From: Curtobacterium sp. BH-2-1-1
GTDB taxonomy: Bacteria > Actinomycetota > Actinomycetes > Actinomycetales > Microbacteriaceae
Length of the DNA stretch: 64,000 nt
Assembly (NCBI RefSeq): GCF_001806325.1
Contig: NZ_CP017580.1
Span: 1,116,001-1,180,000, forward strand
Direction of reading: 5' to 3'
Part shown: positions 24,706-33,555 of the stretch, in pieces
How the letters are laid out: each line of letters starts with the position of its first letter
How positions within the stretch are numbered: position 1 is the first letter of the stretch
Position numbers and translations under genes: made by a program
The notes under the pieces: generated by a model
What the model saw: only the letters and a program-made list of their open reading frames with translations
The model's database searches: none
Told to the model about the DNA's origin: nothing

Positions 24706-27279
24706 ATGCGCGAACGGACCGCTCGTGGTTCCCGGATCCCGGCGCGGATCGGCTGGCCGATCCTCCAGCGTCGCGAGGAGGACCGAGCCGTCTCCGTCGT
24801 CGCCGAGCACCGGTGGAGCGTCGCACTCGTCGGGGCTCCCGGTCTCGGCAAGAGCTCGGCGGCGGTGCGGGTCACCGACCGCGTCTCCGGGCGTGACACC
24901 TCCGGCCGGACCCTCGTCGTGCCGATCACCGCCGTCGCCGCCAGCCGCTCGATGCCGTTCGGCGCGGTGGCCGAGCGCTTCGGGGAGCTCCCCGGGTCGC
25001 TCGCCGAGCTCGTCGGTGCCGGGGGTGCCGAGCAGCGCCTCCGCGAGAGCGAGGAGCTCACCGACCGTGACGTCCTCCTGCGCGTGGACGACGCCGACCA
25101 CCTCGACGCGATCTCGGCGCGGTACGTGGCGTGGCTCGTCCGCGAGCAGGGTGCCCGTCTCGTGCTGACGTGCCGCGACTTCACCGCGCTCCCCGAACCC
25201 CTGCGCGCCCTGTGGCAGGACGACCTGCTGGAGCGCATCGACCTCGAACCGCTCGACCTGCACGAGACCTCGTCCCTCATCGCCGAGGCGCTCGGTGCCC
25301 AGCTCGAGACGGCGTCGGCGGAGCGGGTGCACCGCGCCACCGCCGGCAACCCGCTCTACATCCGCGAGGTCGTCCGGTCCGCACTCGCCTCCGGTGCCCT
25401 CGACCAGACCGCGACGGGCTGGTACTGGCGGGGCCGGGTGACGGCGTCGAACAGCCTCGCCGACATGTACCGGACCGAGCTCGGCTCGCTGCCGGAGGAC
25501 CTCCGCGACGTGGTCGACATCGTCGCCCTCGCGGACCCGATCCCCCTCGCGCGGCTGATCGGGCTCGTCAGCGGCGGGGACGTCGACCGGGTGGTGGCGC
25601 TCGGCCTCGTCCGGATCGACTCGCTCGAGGACGGCGCCGCGGTCGTCCGGCCGTCGCACCCGCTCGTCGGCGAGGTCGTCCGGGCACTCGTCCCAGTCGC
25701 CCGGCGCACGGCGCTGTTCGCCCGCGCCAACGCGTTCCGCACCGACCGCCCCGAGGGCGCCCCGCCGGCCGCCCGGCTCCGTGCCGCGCTGTGGTCGCTG
25801 GAGTGCGGCGTGCTGCCCCCGGTCGACCAGTTGCTCGACGCCGCCCAGGTCGCCGTCCGGCTGCAGGAGCACGAGAGCGGCATCGCCCTCGCCTCGGCGG
25901 CCCTGCGCACCACGCTCAGCCCGAGCGAACGGGTCGCCGCGCACTGCCTGCGGTCGCTCGCGCACTCGTACAGCACCGGTCGCGAGGCCGGTCGCGCCGA
26001 CGCCGAGGCCGCCTGGGCCGTGGTGTGCTCGGCCCCGACCGAGGTCGACGACCACGCCGTGATCGAGGCGTGCGAGACCCTCGCGAACATCCGGCAGTTC
26101 CACGACGACGACGTCCTCGCCGCGGTGGCCCTCACCGACGTCGCCGCACGGTTCGTCTCCGGCGACGCCGTCGAACGGCTCCGGCTGCTGCGGCTCGCCC
26201 ACCTCGGGTGGGGCGGCAGCTTCGACGAGGTCCGTGCCGAACTCGAGCGCTCGGGCATCGTGCACGCGGCGACGGTGCCGTTCGCCTTCCTCTGCCTGGC
26301 GCCGTGCGCGGTGATGGCCCTCGCGACCGGGGGTCGGCTGGACGAGGCGGCGGCGTTCGGCCGGGCCTGCCTGGCGACCGCGGTCGAGCACCTCGAGGAC
26401 GCCCCCTGGAGCGTCGGCGAGATCGTCTCCGTGCTGCACCAGCTGCAGGTCTGGCGGGGCGACATCGCCGACCTCATCACCGAGGTCCCGGTCCGCCGGT
26501 CCAGCCCCTACCTGAAGTACGACTTCACGCTCGAGCTCATCGGCGAGGGCAACCTCGCGCTCGGCCAGCGGCGCTGGGACGACGCCATCGCCGCGTTCTC
26601 CGCCGCCTGCGAGCGGTACGACGTGGCGGACCACGGCGGGTTCGCGGCCTACCCGTGGGCACGGCTCGCGATGTCGTACGCCTACGCCGGCCGCGCCGAG
26701 GAAGCCTCAGCAGCGCTCGAACGCGCCCGGTCGACGCCGCTCCGGGCGATGCGGATCATCGGCGAGCAGATCGCGGTGACGATCGCGTGGACCGAGGCGG
26801 TGCTCGGCAACCCGGCGGGCCTGCGGCACGCGGACGACATCATCGAGCGCGGGACGGCGAGTGGGTCCTGGACGCACGTCATGTACGCGCAGACGCTGCA
26901 CTACACGAACGACATGCTGAACGGGCGGGACTCCGCCGCGTCCCTCGAACGGATGCGCGACGCCGCCACCCGGGTCGACGGACCGCTCGCGGGAGCCATC
27001 GTCGAGTACGCCGAGGCGATCCGCGCCGACGAACGGACCCGGATCATCGCGGCCCAGGGCGTGCTCGCGTCGCACGGGATGGCGGTGTCGGCCGGACGGG
27101 TGAAGCCACCGCTGACCAACCGCGAGTACGAGGTCGCGGAGCTCGCCGCACAGGGCATGAGCAACCGCCGCATCGCCGAGGTACTCGGCCTCAGCGTGCG
27201 CACGATCGACGCCCATCTGTCACGGGTGTTCACGAAGTGGGACCTGCACGCGCGCACGGAGCTCGCCGAGCTGCTCTGA
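24706..27279 (+). CDS. Large LuxR-type (LAL/MalT-like) transcriptional regulator
   Basis: 857 residues. An AAA-type ATPase domain near the N-terminus has Walker A GAPGLGKSS (about 44-52) and Walker B-like LLRVDDADHLD. A long helical TPR-like middle follows, then a C-terminal LuxR HTH (LTNREYEVAELAAQGMSNRRIAEVLGLSVRTIDAHLSRVF). These are signal-integrating activators, often for secondary metabolism or sugar use. GAGGAGG 8 bases before ATG 24706 sets the start. No obvious target operon is adjacent. Confidence 0.88.
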   Translation: MRERTARGSRIPARIGWPILQRREEDRAVSVVAEHRWSVALVGAPGLGKSSAAVRVTDRVSGRDTSGRTLVVPITAVAASRSMPFGAVAERFGELPGSLAELVGAGGAEQRLRESEELTDRDVLLRVDDADHLDAISARYVAWLVREQGARLVLTCRDFTALPEPLRALWQDDLLERIDLEPLDLHETSSLIAEALGAQLETASAERVHRATAGNPLYIREVVRSALASGALDQTATGWYWRGRVTASNSLADMYRTELGSLPEDLRDVVDIVALADPIPLARLIGLVSGGDVDRVVALGLVRIDSLEDGAAVVRPSHPLVGEVVRALVPVARRTALFARANAFRTDRPEGAPPAARLRAALWSLECGVLPPVDQLLDAAQVAVRLQEHESGIALASAALRTTLSPSERVAAHCLRSLAHSYSTGREAGRADAEAAWAVVCSAPTEVDDHAVIEACETLANIRQFHDDDVLAAVALTDVAARFVSGDAVERLRLLRLAHLGWGGSFDEVRAELERSGIVHAATVPFAFLCLAPCAVMALATGGRLDEAAAFGRACLATAVEHLEDAPWSVGEIVSVLHQLQVWRGDIADLITEVPVRRSSPYLKYDFTLELIGEGNLALGQRRWDDAIAAFSAACERYDVADHGGFAAYPWARLAMSYAYAGRAEEASAALERARSTPLRAMRIIGEQIAVTIAWTEAVLGNPAGLRHADDIIERGTASGSWTHVMYAQTLHYTNDMLNGRDSAASLERMRDAATRVDGPLAGAIVEYAEAIRADERTRIIAAQGVLASHGMAVSAGRVKPPLTNREYEVAELAAQGMSNRRIAEVLGLSVRTIDAHLSRVFTKWDLHARTELAELL

Positions 27280-27280
27280 T

Positions 27281-27352
27281 CGGCGAGTCGTCCGGGCGCA
27301 ACCGCGCCTCCGGAAGCCGCAGGTTCGTTGCGGAATGCAGCACGACTCGCCG
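27281..27352 (+). terminator. Hairpin after the LuxR-type gene
   Basis: An outer stem CGGCGAGTCGT pairs with ACGACTCGCCG across about 50 bases that can fold further (CGCAACC with GGTT/GTTGCG). It begins one base past the stop codon. Confidence 0.5.
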
Positions 27353-27359
27353 GAACGGT

Positions 27360-27442
27360 TGACAGGATGTACGGAATGTCGCGTACCTTTGACCCTGTCG
27401 CCGGGTTCGGACCCGTTCGGGTCGGGTCCGAATCCCGGCGAC
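27360..27442 (+). ncRNA. Candidate promoter and stem-loop RNA in a gene-free gap
   Basis: TTGACA (27360-27365) and TACCTT (27384-27389) are 18 bases apart. About seven bases on, a near-perfect 19-bp stem (27397-27442, one bulge, loop TTCGGGT) begins. No + strand gene follows for 600 bases. This could be a small RNA or a terminator for the opposite strand. The gap 27280-27631 also holds the palindrome TAGGTA-C-TACCTA (27480-27492), GTGACGTCAC near 27464 and a decayed GGAGGCGCGG hairpin at 27530-27575. Confidence 0.3.
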
Positions 27443-27631
27443 TTCTACGGTATTCGCCGGGTCGGTGACGTCACATCAGTAGGTACTACCTAATTCGGTG
27501 AGGCCGTCTAAGTACTTGCGTCCGTATGGACCAGGAGGCGCGGGGCGGGCTGGCACCGTTCCTCCCGTCCGGCACACGCGACCGTCTGCTGTCTGCTCCG
27601 GACCGTCTGCTGTCCCGTGTCGGCGGCCGTC

Positions 27632-27994
27632 TCAGACGGCCAGACGCACCGGCAGGAAGTCCGTCAGGTCCGCACGCGACCCGGACGCGCTGACGCGCGC
27701 CTGCGCGACGGCCTCGTCCCAGCGCAGCTCGCCGGTGGCGAGCGCGAGCCACGTGGCCGCGTCCGTCTCGACCACGTTCGGCGGCGTCCCACGGGTGTGC
27801 CGGGGACCGGGGACGGCCTGGACCGCCGCGAACGGCGGGACCCGCACCTCGACGCTGTTGCCGGGCACGTCCTCCGCGAGGCGCTGCAACGACCACCGCA
27901 CCGCAGTCGCCAGGGTCGGCCGAGCGGTAGCCCCCTGCTGCACGGCGGTGAGCGCGGCGCGGCCCTCCGCGTCCTCGATCCTCCTGGGTGGCAT
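27632..27994 (-). CDS. Sterol carrier (SCP2-like) family protein
   Basis: 120-residue small protein of the actinobacterial sterol-carrier/MDMPI-C-like family: TLATAVRWSLQRLAEDVPGNSVEVRVPPFAAVQ and PNVVETDAATWLALATGELRWDEAV are typical. It binds an unknown hydrophobic or thiol ligand. TAGCCT lies 6 bases before ATG 27994, so this start is favoured over the upstream GTG. It is divergent from purD, as in related genomes. Confidence 0.75.
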   Translation of the reverse strand: MPPRRIEDAEGRAALTAVQQGATARPTLATAVRWSLQRLAEDVPGNSVEVRVPPFAAVQAVPGPRHTRGTPPNVVETDAATWLALATGELRWDEAVAQARVSASGSRADLTDFLPVRLAV

Positions 27995-28051
27995 GTCCAC
28001 AGGCTAGCCGTCGCATCGCAACGGGCGAGTCGGGATCGGTAGGGTGATCGG

Positions 28052-29320
28052 GTGCGAATCCTCGTCCTCGGTTCCGGTGCCCGCGAGCACGCGATCATCA
28101 CGGCCCTCCTCGCGGAGCAGGCCGGTCACGTCATCACCGCAGCGCCGGGCAACGCCGGCATCGCGGCCGACGTCGAGACCGTCTCGATCGACCCGACGAA
28201 CGGTGCCCTCGTCGCCGAGTACGCGCTCGAGAACGGTGTCGAACTCGTCGTCGTCGGGCCCGAGGCGCCACTCATCGCCGGTGTCGCCGATCCGGTCCGC
28301 ACGCGGGGCATCCCGGTGTTCGGTCCGAGCAAGGCCGCCGCGCAGCTCGAGGGCTCCAAGGCCTTCGCGAAGCGGATCATGTCCGAGGCGGCGGTGCCCA
28401 CCGGGCGCCCGGTGTACGCCGGCACCGTCGACGAGGCCGTCGCCGCGATCGACGAGCTCGGCGCCCCCTACGTCGTGAAGGCGGACGGGCTCGCCGCCGG
28501 CAAGGGCGTCCTCGTGACCGAGGACCGCCAGGCAGCGATCGACCACGCCACCTACTGGCTGCAGCACGGCCACGTCGTGGTCGAGGAGTTCCTCGACGGC
28601 GAAGAGGTCTCCCTGTTCTTCCTGAGCGACGGGCACGACGTCCGACCGCTCAGCCCCGCACAGGACTACAAGCGACTGGGCGACGGCGACGTCGGGCCGA
28701 ACACCGGTGGCATGGGCGCGTACTCGCCGCTGCCCTGGCTCGCCGACCGCTGGGCGTCCGAGCAGGCCTTCGTGGACGAGGTCACCGACCTGGTCGCACT
28801 CCCCACCGTCCGTCGGCTCGAGCACGAGGGCACGCCGTTCGTCGGCCTCCTGTACTGCGGGCTCATCGTCACCGAGCAGGGCGTCCGGGTCATCGAGTTC
28901 AACGCGCGCTTCGGCGACCCGGAGACCCAGGTCGTCCTCCCCCGCCTGGCGACCCCGCTGAGCGGGCTGATGCTCGCCGCGGCCACCGGGCAGCTCGGGG
29001 GCACCCCAGCGCCGTCGTTCCGCGACGAGGCCGCCGTGACGGTCGTGCTCGCGAGCGAGGGCTACCCGGAGAACCCGCAGACCGGTCGGCCGATCACCGG
29101 GATCGACGCCGCGAACGCGCGCGAGGGGGTCTCCGTCGAGCACGCCGCCACCGGGGTCCTCGACGACCAGCTCGTCGCGACCGGCGGGCGGGTGCTGAGC
29201 GTCGTCGCCACCGGGTCCTCCTTCGCCGAGGCCCGCGACCGCGCCTACGCCGGCCTGGGCGACATCACGCTCGCGGGAGCGCAGTTCCGCACCGACATCG
29301 CCGCGAAGGTCGCCCGATGA
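28052..29320 (+). CDS. purD: Phosphoribosylamine-glycine ligase
   Basis: 422 residues; GAR synthetase, step 2 of purine synthesis, an ATP-grasp enzyme. The start RILVLGSGAREHAI, GPEAPL, YVVKADGLAAGKGV, GGMGAYSP and FNARFGDPETQ are the canonical motifs. GTG 28052 follows TAGGGT by 6 bases (leaderless type). It overlaps purC by 4 bases. Confidence 0.96.
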   Translation: MRILVLGSGAREHAIITALLAEQAGHVITAAPGNAGIAADVETVSIDPTNGALVAEYALENGVELVVVGPEAPLIAGVADPVRTRGIPVFGPSKAAAQLEGSKAFAKRIMSEAAVPTGRPVYAGTVDEAVAAIDELGAPYVVKADGLAAGKGVLVTEDRQAAIDHATYWLQHGHVVVEEFLDGEEVSLFFLSDGHDVRPLSPAQDYKRLGDGDVGPNTGGMGAYSPLPWLADRWASEQAFVDEVTDLVALPTVRRLEHEGTPFVGLLYCGLIVTEQGVRVIEFNARFGDPETQVVLPRLATPLSGLMLAAATGQLGGTPAPSFRDEAAVTVVLASEGYPENPQTGRPITGIDAANAREGVSVEHAATGVLDDQLVATGGRVLSVVATGSSFAEARDRAYAGLGDITLAGAQFRTDIAAKVAR

Positions 29321-30186
29321 GCCCGGCGCCCGTCCTCGACGGCTGGCAGCACGTCTCCTCCGGCAAGGTCCGCGAGCTCTACGTCCCCTCCGGCACCGCC
29401 GACGTCGCGAGCGCCACCGAGCTGCTCCTCGTCGCGTCCGACCGGGTGAGCGCCTACGACTTCGCGCTCGAGCCGCCGATCCCGGGCAAGGGCGAGCTCC
29501 TCACCCGGCTGTCCCGCTTCTGGTTCACCCAGCTGGCCGACGTGCCGAACCACCTCATCGCGCCGTCCGCCGGCGGGACCCCGGTGCCGTCGTCGGTGGC
29601 ATCGCGTTCCATGCACGTCATGCCGCTCGAGATGTTCCCGGTCGAGTGCGTCGTCCGCGGGTACCTCGTCGGCAGCGGGTGGGCCGAGTACCAGCAGTCC
29701 GGCAGTGTCTGCGGCGTGCCCCTCCCCGCCGGTCTGTCGAACGGCGACCAGCTGCCCGAACCGATCTACACGCCGGCGTACAAGGCGCCGCAGGGTGAGC
29801 ACGACGAGAACATCTCCTTCGAGCAGACGGTCGACCTCGTCGGGTCCGACGTCGCGACGCAGCTGCGGGACCTCTCGCTCCGCGTGTACTCCGAGGCGGC
29901 GGCGATCGCGCTCGACCGCGGGGTGGTCATCGCGGACACGAAGTTCGAGTTCGGGCGCGATGCCTCGGGGCAGATCCGGATCGCCGACGAGGTCCTGACG
30001 AGCGACTCCAGCCGCTACTGGGACGCCCGGTCGGGGAACCGCACGGAGTCGTTCGACAAGCAGATCGTGCGGGACTGGCTCAGCGCGAACTGGGATCGGC
30101 AGGGGACGCCGCCGGTGCTGCCCGAGGCGATCGTGGCGCGGACGGCCGAGCGCTACCGCGAGCTCATCGAGCGCCTGGGCGCGTAG
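29317..30186 (+). CDS. purC: Phosphoribosylaminoimidazole-succinocarboxamide synthase
   Basis: 289 residues; SAICAR synthetase, step 7 of the pathway (CAIR plus aspartate). SSGKVRELY, ASDRVSAYDF, PIPGKGELLT, ECVVRGYLVGSGW and DEVLTSDSSRYWD match the family. The ATG overlaps the purD stop (ATGA), indicating an operon with coupled translation. Confidence 0.96.
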   Translation: MSPAPVLDGWQHVSSGKVRELYVPSGTADVASATELLLVASDRVSAYDFALEPPIPGKGELLTRLSRFWFTQLADVPNHLIAPSAGGTPVPSSVASRSMHVMPLEMFPVECVVRGYLVGSGWAEYQQSGSVCGVPLPAGLSNGDQLPEPIYTPAYKAPQGEHDENISFEQTVDLVGSDVATQLRDLSLRVYSEAAAIALDRGVVIADTKFEFGRDASGQIRIADEVLTSDSSRYWDARSGNRTESFDKQIVRDWLSANWDRQGTPPVLPEAIVARTAERYRELIERLGA

Positions 30187-30220
30187 CGCCGGCGCGGGCG
30201 CGGGCGGCCGCGAGCGGCGC

Positions 30221-30316
30221 CGCGAGCGGGCACAACACGCCGCTCACGTCCGCCGAGGGCGCACGAAGTGCCGCCCGTCCGCGCCGAGCGCGACAGAACG
30301 CGCCCTCTCGGCGCCC
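30221..30316. repeat. 96-base intergenic repeat, copy 1
   Basis: Paired with 30395-30490; both copies are 96 bases, in the same orientation, with about 11 differences by eye and no gaps. It ends in a GCGCCGAG/CTCGGCGC stem. It lies in the gene-free gap 30187-30497 between convergent purC and the phosphatase gene. Confidence 0.8.
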
Positions 30317-30336
30317 GACCCGCGCGACCGCAGGAC

Positions 30337-30370
30337 GGGAGGCGCGGCGCCAGGCCGACCCGCGCCTCCC
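30337..30370. terminator. GGAGGCGCGG-family hairpin between the two 96-base repeats
   Basis: GGGAGGCGCGG pairs with CCGCGCCTCCC across a 12-base loop. It is placed between the two repeat copies in a convergent gap. Confidence 0.6.
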
Positions 30371-30394
30371 GGCCGCACGCACGCCGGACGCCCC

Positions 30395-30490
30395 CGCGAA
30401 CGAGCACAACACGCCGCTCACGTCCGCCGAGGGGCCACGAAGTGCCGCCCGCCGACGCCGAGCGCGACAGATATTGCCCTCTCGGCGCCC
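30395..30490. repeat. 96-base intergenic repeat, copy 2
   Basis: The second direct copy, 174 bases after copy 1. It abuts the stop codon of the SpoIIE-type phosphatase gene, so it may form part of its 3' end. Confidence 0.8.
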
Positions 30491-30497
30491 AGCCCCG

Positions 30498-31691
30498 TCA
30501 GTCGCGCGCGACGACCACGACCGTCAGGTCGTCCCCCGGGTCGTGCGTCGCCGCACGCGCCCGCACCCGCCCGAAGAACACGTCGAGCTCCGGCGCGTCC
30601 CGCCACATCGCCCCGAGCGCACCGAGGGACGCGAGCGTGGAGTCCCACAGCTCGAGCGCCCCGTCGCTCACGACGATGAGGACGTCCCCGCGCTCCAGCT
30701 CGAGCGTCCCGGTGACCCGCGCGGCGCCCACCGGGTGCAGCCCGATCGGCAGGTCGTACGAGCGCAGCACGGTCTCGGTGCCGTCCGCGTGCAGGTGCAG
30801 CACGAGACCGTGCCCCGCGTCGGTGAACTCCATCCGCCCGGTCGAGGTCGTCAGGCGGCCGTGGAACAGCGTCGCGAAGGACTCGGCACGACCGAGGTCC
30901 GGGGCGACCTGGGCCTCGAGCGCCGCCACGGCATCGCGGGACGACGACGTCCCCCGAGCGAGCAGCGCACCACGGATGGTCGCGGCGAGGAGCCCGGCGG
31001 ACATCCCCTTGCCCATGACGTCGGCGACGGTCACCGAGAGCGACGCCCCGTCGACGTGCCAGTCGTGGAAGTCACCGGACACGACCCCGTGCGGCTTGGA
31101 CATGCCGCCGACGCGGTACCCGGGCAGGTCGACACCGGCCGGCTCGAGTCCGGCGAGCACCGAGCGGAGACGGTCCTCGTCGGCGCCGACGGCGAGCTCG
31201 CGCTCCGCCCACACGCCGAGCTCCTGCAGCAGCGCGAGGTCGTCGTCGTCGAGCGTGCGCGGTGTCGGGTCGATGAGGCAGAGCGTGCCGACCTTGACGT
31301 CGTCGTCGCCCACCCGCAGGGGCACCCCGGCGTAGAACCGCACGTTCGGGTCGTCGACCACCATCGGCATGTCCGAGTACCGGACGTCGGCGCGGGCGTC
31401 GGGGACCACGACGGGGCCGTCGACCGCGAGGGTCCGACCGCAGAACGTGTCGTGCAGCGGGATGGTCGGGCCGAACACCGTGTCGCTCTGCTGCGACTTG
31501 ATGAAGACCTCGGACTCCCCCGCGAGGTTGAGGAACGAGCCGGTGACGCCGAACGCCTCGCGCGCGATCCGCGTGATCCGTTCGAAGCGTTCCTCCGGCC
31601 CGCCCTCGACCACGTCCAGCGCGGCGAGGAGCGCTGCCCGCCGGACGGCGTCCGTGGCGGGTCGGTCGGTGACGACGGGCTCGTGGTGCAT
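30498..31691 (-). CDS. GAF domain PP2C/SpoIIE-type phosphatase
   Basis: 397 residues. A GAF sensor domain (about 20-170; FCGRTLAVDGPVVVPDARAD, YAGVPLRVG) is followed by a SpoIIE-type Ser/Thr phosphatase domain (about 190-397; GDFHDWHVD, DVMGKGMSAGLLAATIRG, TDAGHG, SDGALEL) with the metal-binding aspartates present. Such proteins usually act on anti-sigma-factor antagonists. No partner kinase or antagonist gene is adjacent. TAGCGT ends 6 bases before the ATG, so it is probably leaderless. Confidence 0.85.
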   Translation of the reverse strand: MHHEPVVTDRPATDAVRRAALLAALDVVEGGPEERFERITRIAREAFGVTGSFLNLAGESEVFIKSQQSDTVFGPTIPLHDTFCGRTLAVDGPVVVPDARADVRYSDMPMVVDDPNVRFYAGVPLRVGDDDVKVGTLCLIDPTPRTLDDDDLALLQELGVWAERELAVGADEDRLRSVLAGLEPAGVDLPGYRVGGMSKPHGVVSGDFHDWHVDGASLSVTVADVMGKGMSAGLLAATIRGALLARGTSSSRDAVAALEAQVAPDLGRAESFATLFHGRLTTSTGRMEFTDAGHGLVLHLHADGTETVLRSYDLPIGLHPVGAARVTGTLELERGDVLIVVSDGALELWDSTLASLGALGAMWRDAPELDVFFGRVRARAATHDPGDDLTVVVVARD

Positions 31692-31829
31692 GCACCCACG
31701 CTAACGCGCCTACCGGACAGTGGCCGTCCCCAGTACGGAGGACGCCGGGGTCGGCCGTGACAGATGTCATGCCCGATCCGTGACGCACGGCAGAGGGCCG
31801 CGAACCCACCTCGCGCCAGGCTCGGAGCC

Positions 31830-32765
31830 ATGAACGACACACCGGTCATCCAGCTCCGCGACCTCCGCAAGCGCTTCGGCGCCGTGGCCGCGGTCGACGG
31901 CGTCGACCTGACGATCCGTCCGGGCGAGGTCGTCGCCCTCCTCGGCCCGAACGGCGCCGGCAAGACCACGACCGTCGACCTCGCGCTCGGGCTGTCCACG
32001 CCGACGACCGGCCAGGCCCTGCTCTTCGGCGAGGAGCCCCGCGCCGCGGTCGTCGCCGGCCGGGTCGGCGCGATGCTCCAGGGCGGCGCACTCCTGCCGG
32101 ACACGACGGTCCGGGACGCGGTCGCGCTCGTCGCCGCGGCACACCGGCGTCCGATGCCGGTCGACGAGGCCCTCCGGCGAGCGCGGTGCACCGAGATCGC
32201 CGGACGCCGGGTCAACAAGCTCTCCGGCGGGCAGCTGCAGCGCGCACGGTTCGCCGTCGCCGTGGTCTCGGACCCGGACCTCCTGGTGCTCGACGAGCCG
32301 ACCGCGGCGATGGACGTCGAGGCCCGGCACACGTTCTGGTCGTCGATGCGCGAGTTCACCGACGCGGGGCGCACGGTCGTGTTCGCGACGCACTACCTCG
32401 ACGAGGCCGACACCTTCGCCGACCGCATCGTCATCATGCGCGCCGGCCGGATCGTCGCGGACGGCACGCCCGCCGAGATCAAGGCGATCACCGCCACGCG
32501 CGCGGTCCGGTTCTCCGGGCTCGGCACCGACGCGCACGTCGCGTTGCGCGGTCTGCCGGGAGTCGTCTCCCTGGAGGCGCGGCACGACTCCGTCACGCTC
32601 CGCTCGGACCGCAGCGACGACACCCTCAGGGCCCTGCTCGCCACGTTCCCCCAGGCACACGACATCCAGGTGGTCGCCTCGACCATGGACGACGCCTTCC
32701 TCGCGCTCACCGCCGACCCCGCCGCAGCAGCTACCGACACCGCTCCCGAAGGAGTCCTCGCATGA
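31830..32765 (+). CDS. ABC transporter ATP-binding protein
   Basis: 311 residues. Walker A GPNGAGKTT (about 45), Q-loop region MLQGGALLPDTT, signature LSGGQ and Walker B LLVLDEPTAAMD, then an H-loop (FATHYLDEAD), with a C-terminal extra domain as in antibiotic/NatA-type exporters. CAGGCT sits 7 bases before the ATG. It overlaps the permease gene (ATGA) and precedes a two-component system, suggesting a drug- or peptide-responsive export module. Confidence 0.92.
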   Translation: MNDTPVIQLRDLRKRFGAVAAVDGVDLTIRPGEVVALLGPNGAGKTTTVDLALGLSTPTTGQALLFGEEPRAAVVAGRVGAMLQGGALLPDTTVRDAVALVAAAHRRPMPVDEALRRARCTEIAGRRVNKLSGGQLQRARFAVAVVSDPDLLVLDEPTAAMDVEARHTFWSSMREFTDAGRTVVFATHYLDEADTFADRIVIMRAGRIVADGTPAEIKAITATRAVRFSGLGTDAHVALRGLPGVVSLEARHDSVTLRSDRSDDTLRALLATFPQAHDIQVVASTMDDAFLALTADPAAAATDTAPEGVLA

Positions 32766-33532
32766 CCACCGCCACCGCCTCCGGCCGCCTGCCGATCCGC
32801 TACGTGTACCTCGAGACGAAGCGGCAGCTCCGCAACGTCCGCGCGATGGTATTCACCTTCGCCATCCCGGTGATCATGCTGCTCGTGTTCGGCTCGGCAT
32901 TCGGTTCCCAGACCGACCCGACGACGCACCTGCAGTACCTCACCGTCACGACGCTGCAGATGGCGTCGTACGGCGCGATGATGGCCGCGCTCAGCCAGGC
33001 GTTCGCGATCGTCAACGAACGGTCGATCGGCTGGAACCGGCAGCTCCGCGTGACGCCGCTGTCCGGGTGGGGGTTCATGGTGTCGAAGGTGATCGCCGCG
33101 ATGGCCTTCTCCGCGGTGTCGATCGTCATCACGGTGCTCGTCGCGACCGTGGTCCTGCACGCCTCGCTCGACCCGCTGCACTGGTTCGCCGCCGGGTTCG
33201 GCATCTGGTGCGGGGTGATCCCGTTCGCCCTCATCGCGATCCTCATCGGGCAGTTCGCGAAGCCGTCGTTCGCGCAGCCGCTCTTCATGGTGGTGTTCAT
33301 GGGCCTGGCGATCCTCGGCGGCCTCTGGGTCCCGCTGTCGGTGATGCCGGGCTGGATGGGGAGCGTCGCGCACCTGCTGCCCTCGTACTGGCTGAACCGG
33401 ATCGGGCAGATGGGCGCCGGGGCGACCGGGTCCTCGGGCATGACCGAGCCGGCGATGGTCCTGGCGGGCTGGGCGATCGTCCTCGCCGCGGTGATCGTGT
33501 GGCGCTACCGCCGCGACGCCGCACGACAGTGA
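32762..33532 (+). CDS. ABC-2 type permease
   Basis: 256-residue integral membrane subunit with six predicted helices. MVFTFAIPVIMLLVFGSAFGS is the first helix, and the ABC-2 core includes NERSIGWNRQLRVTPLSGWGF and FMGLAILGGLWVPLSVMPGWMG. It starts within the stop codon of the ATPase gene and would form a homodimer with two ATPases. The exported compound is unknown. Confidence 0.9.
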   Translation: MTTATASGRLPIRYVYLETKRQLRNVRAMVFTFAIPVIMLLVFGSAFGSQTDPTTHLQYLTVTTLQMASYGAMMAALSQAFAIVNERSIGWNRQLRVTPLSGWGFMVSKVIAAMAFSAVSIVITVLVATVVLHASLDPLHWFAAGFGIWCGVIPFALIAILIGQFAKPSFAQPLFMVVFMGLAILGGLWVPLSVMPGWMGSVAHLLPSYWLNRIGQMGAGATGSSGMTEPAMVLAGWAIVLAAVIVWRYRRDAARQ

Positions 33533-33555
33533 CCGACGGTCCTACGCTGGCACCG

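Noticed and set aside
27464..27473. GTGACGTCAC as a member of the TGACGCGTCA operator group
   Set aside because: Core lacks the central CG, and no gene starts nearby.
30221..30490. Insertion sequence or attachment site at the 96-base repeats
   Set aside because: No transposase, integrase, tRNA or terminal inverted repeat around them.
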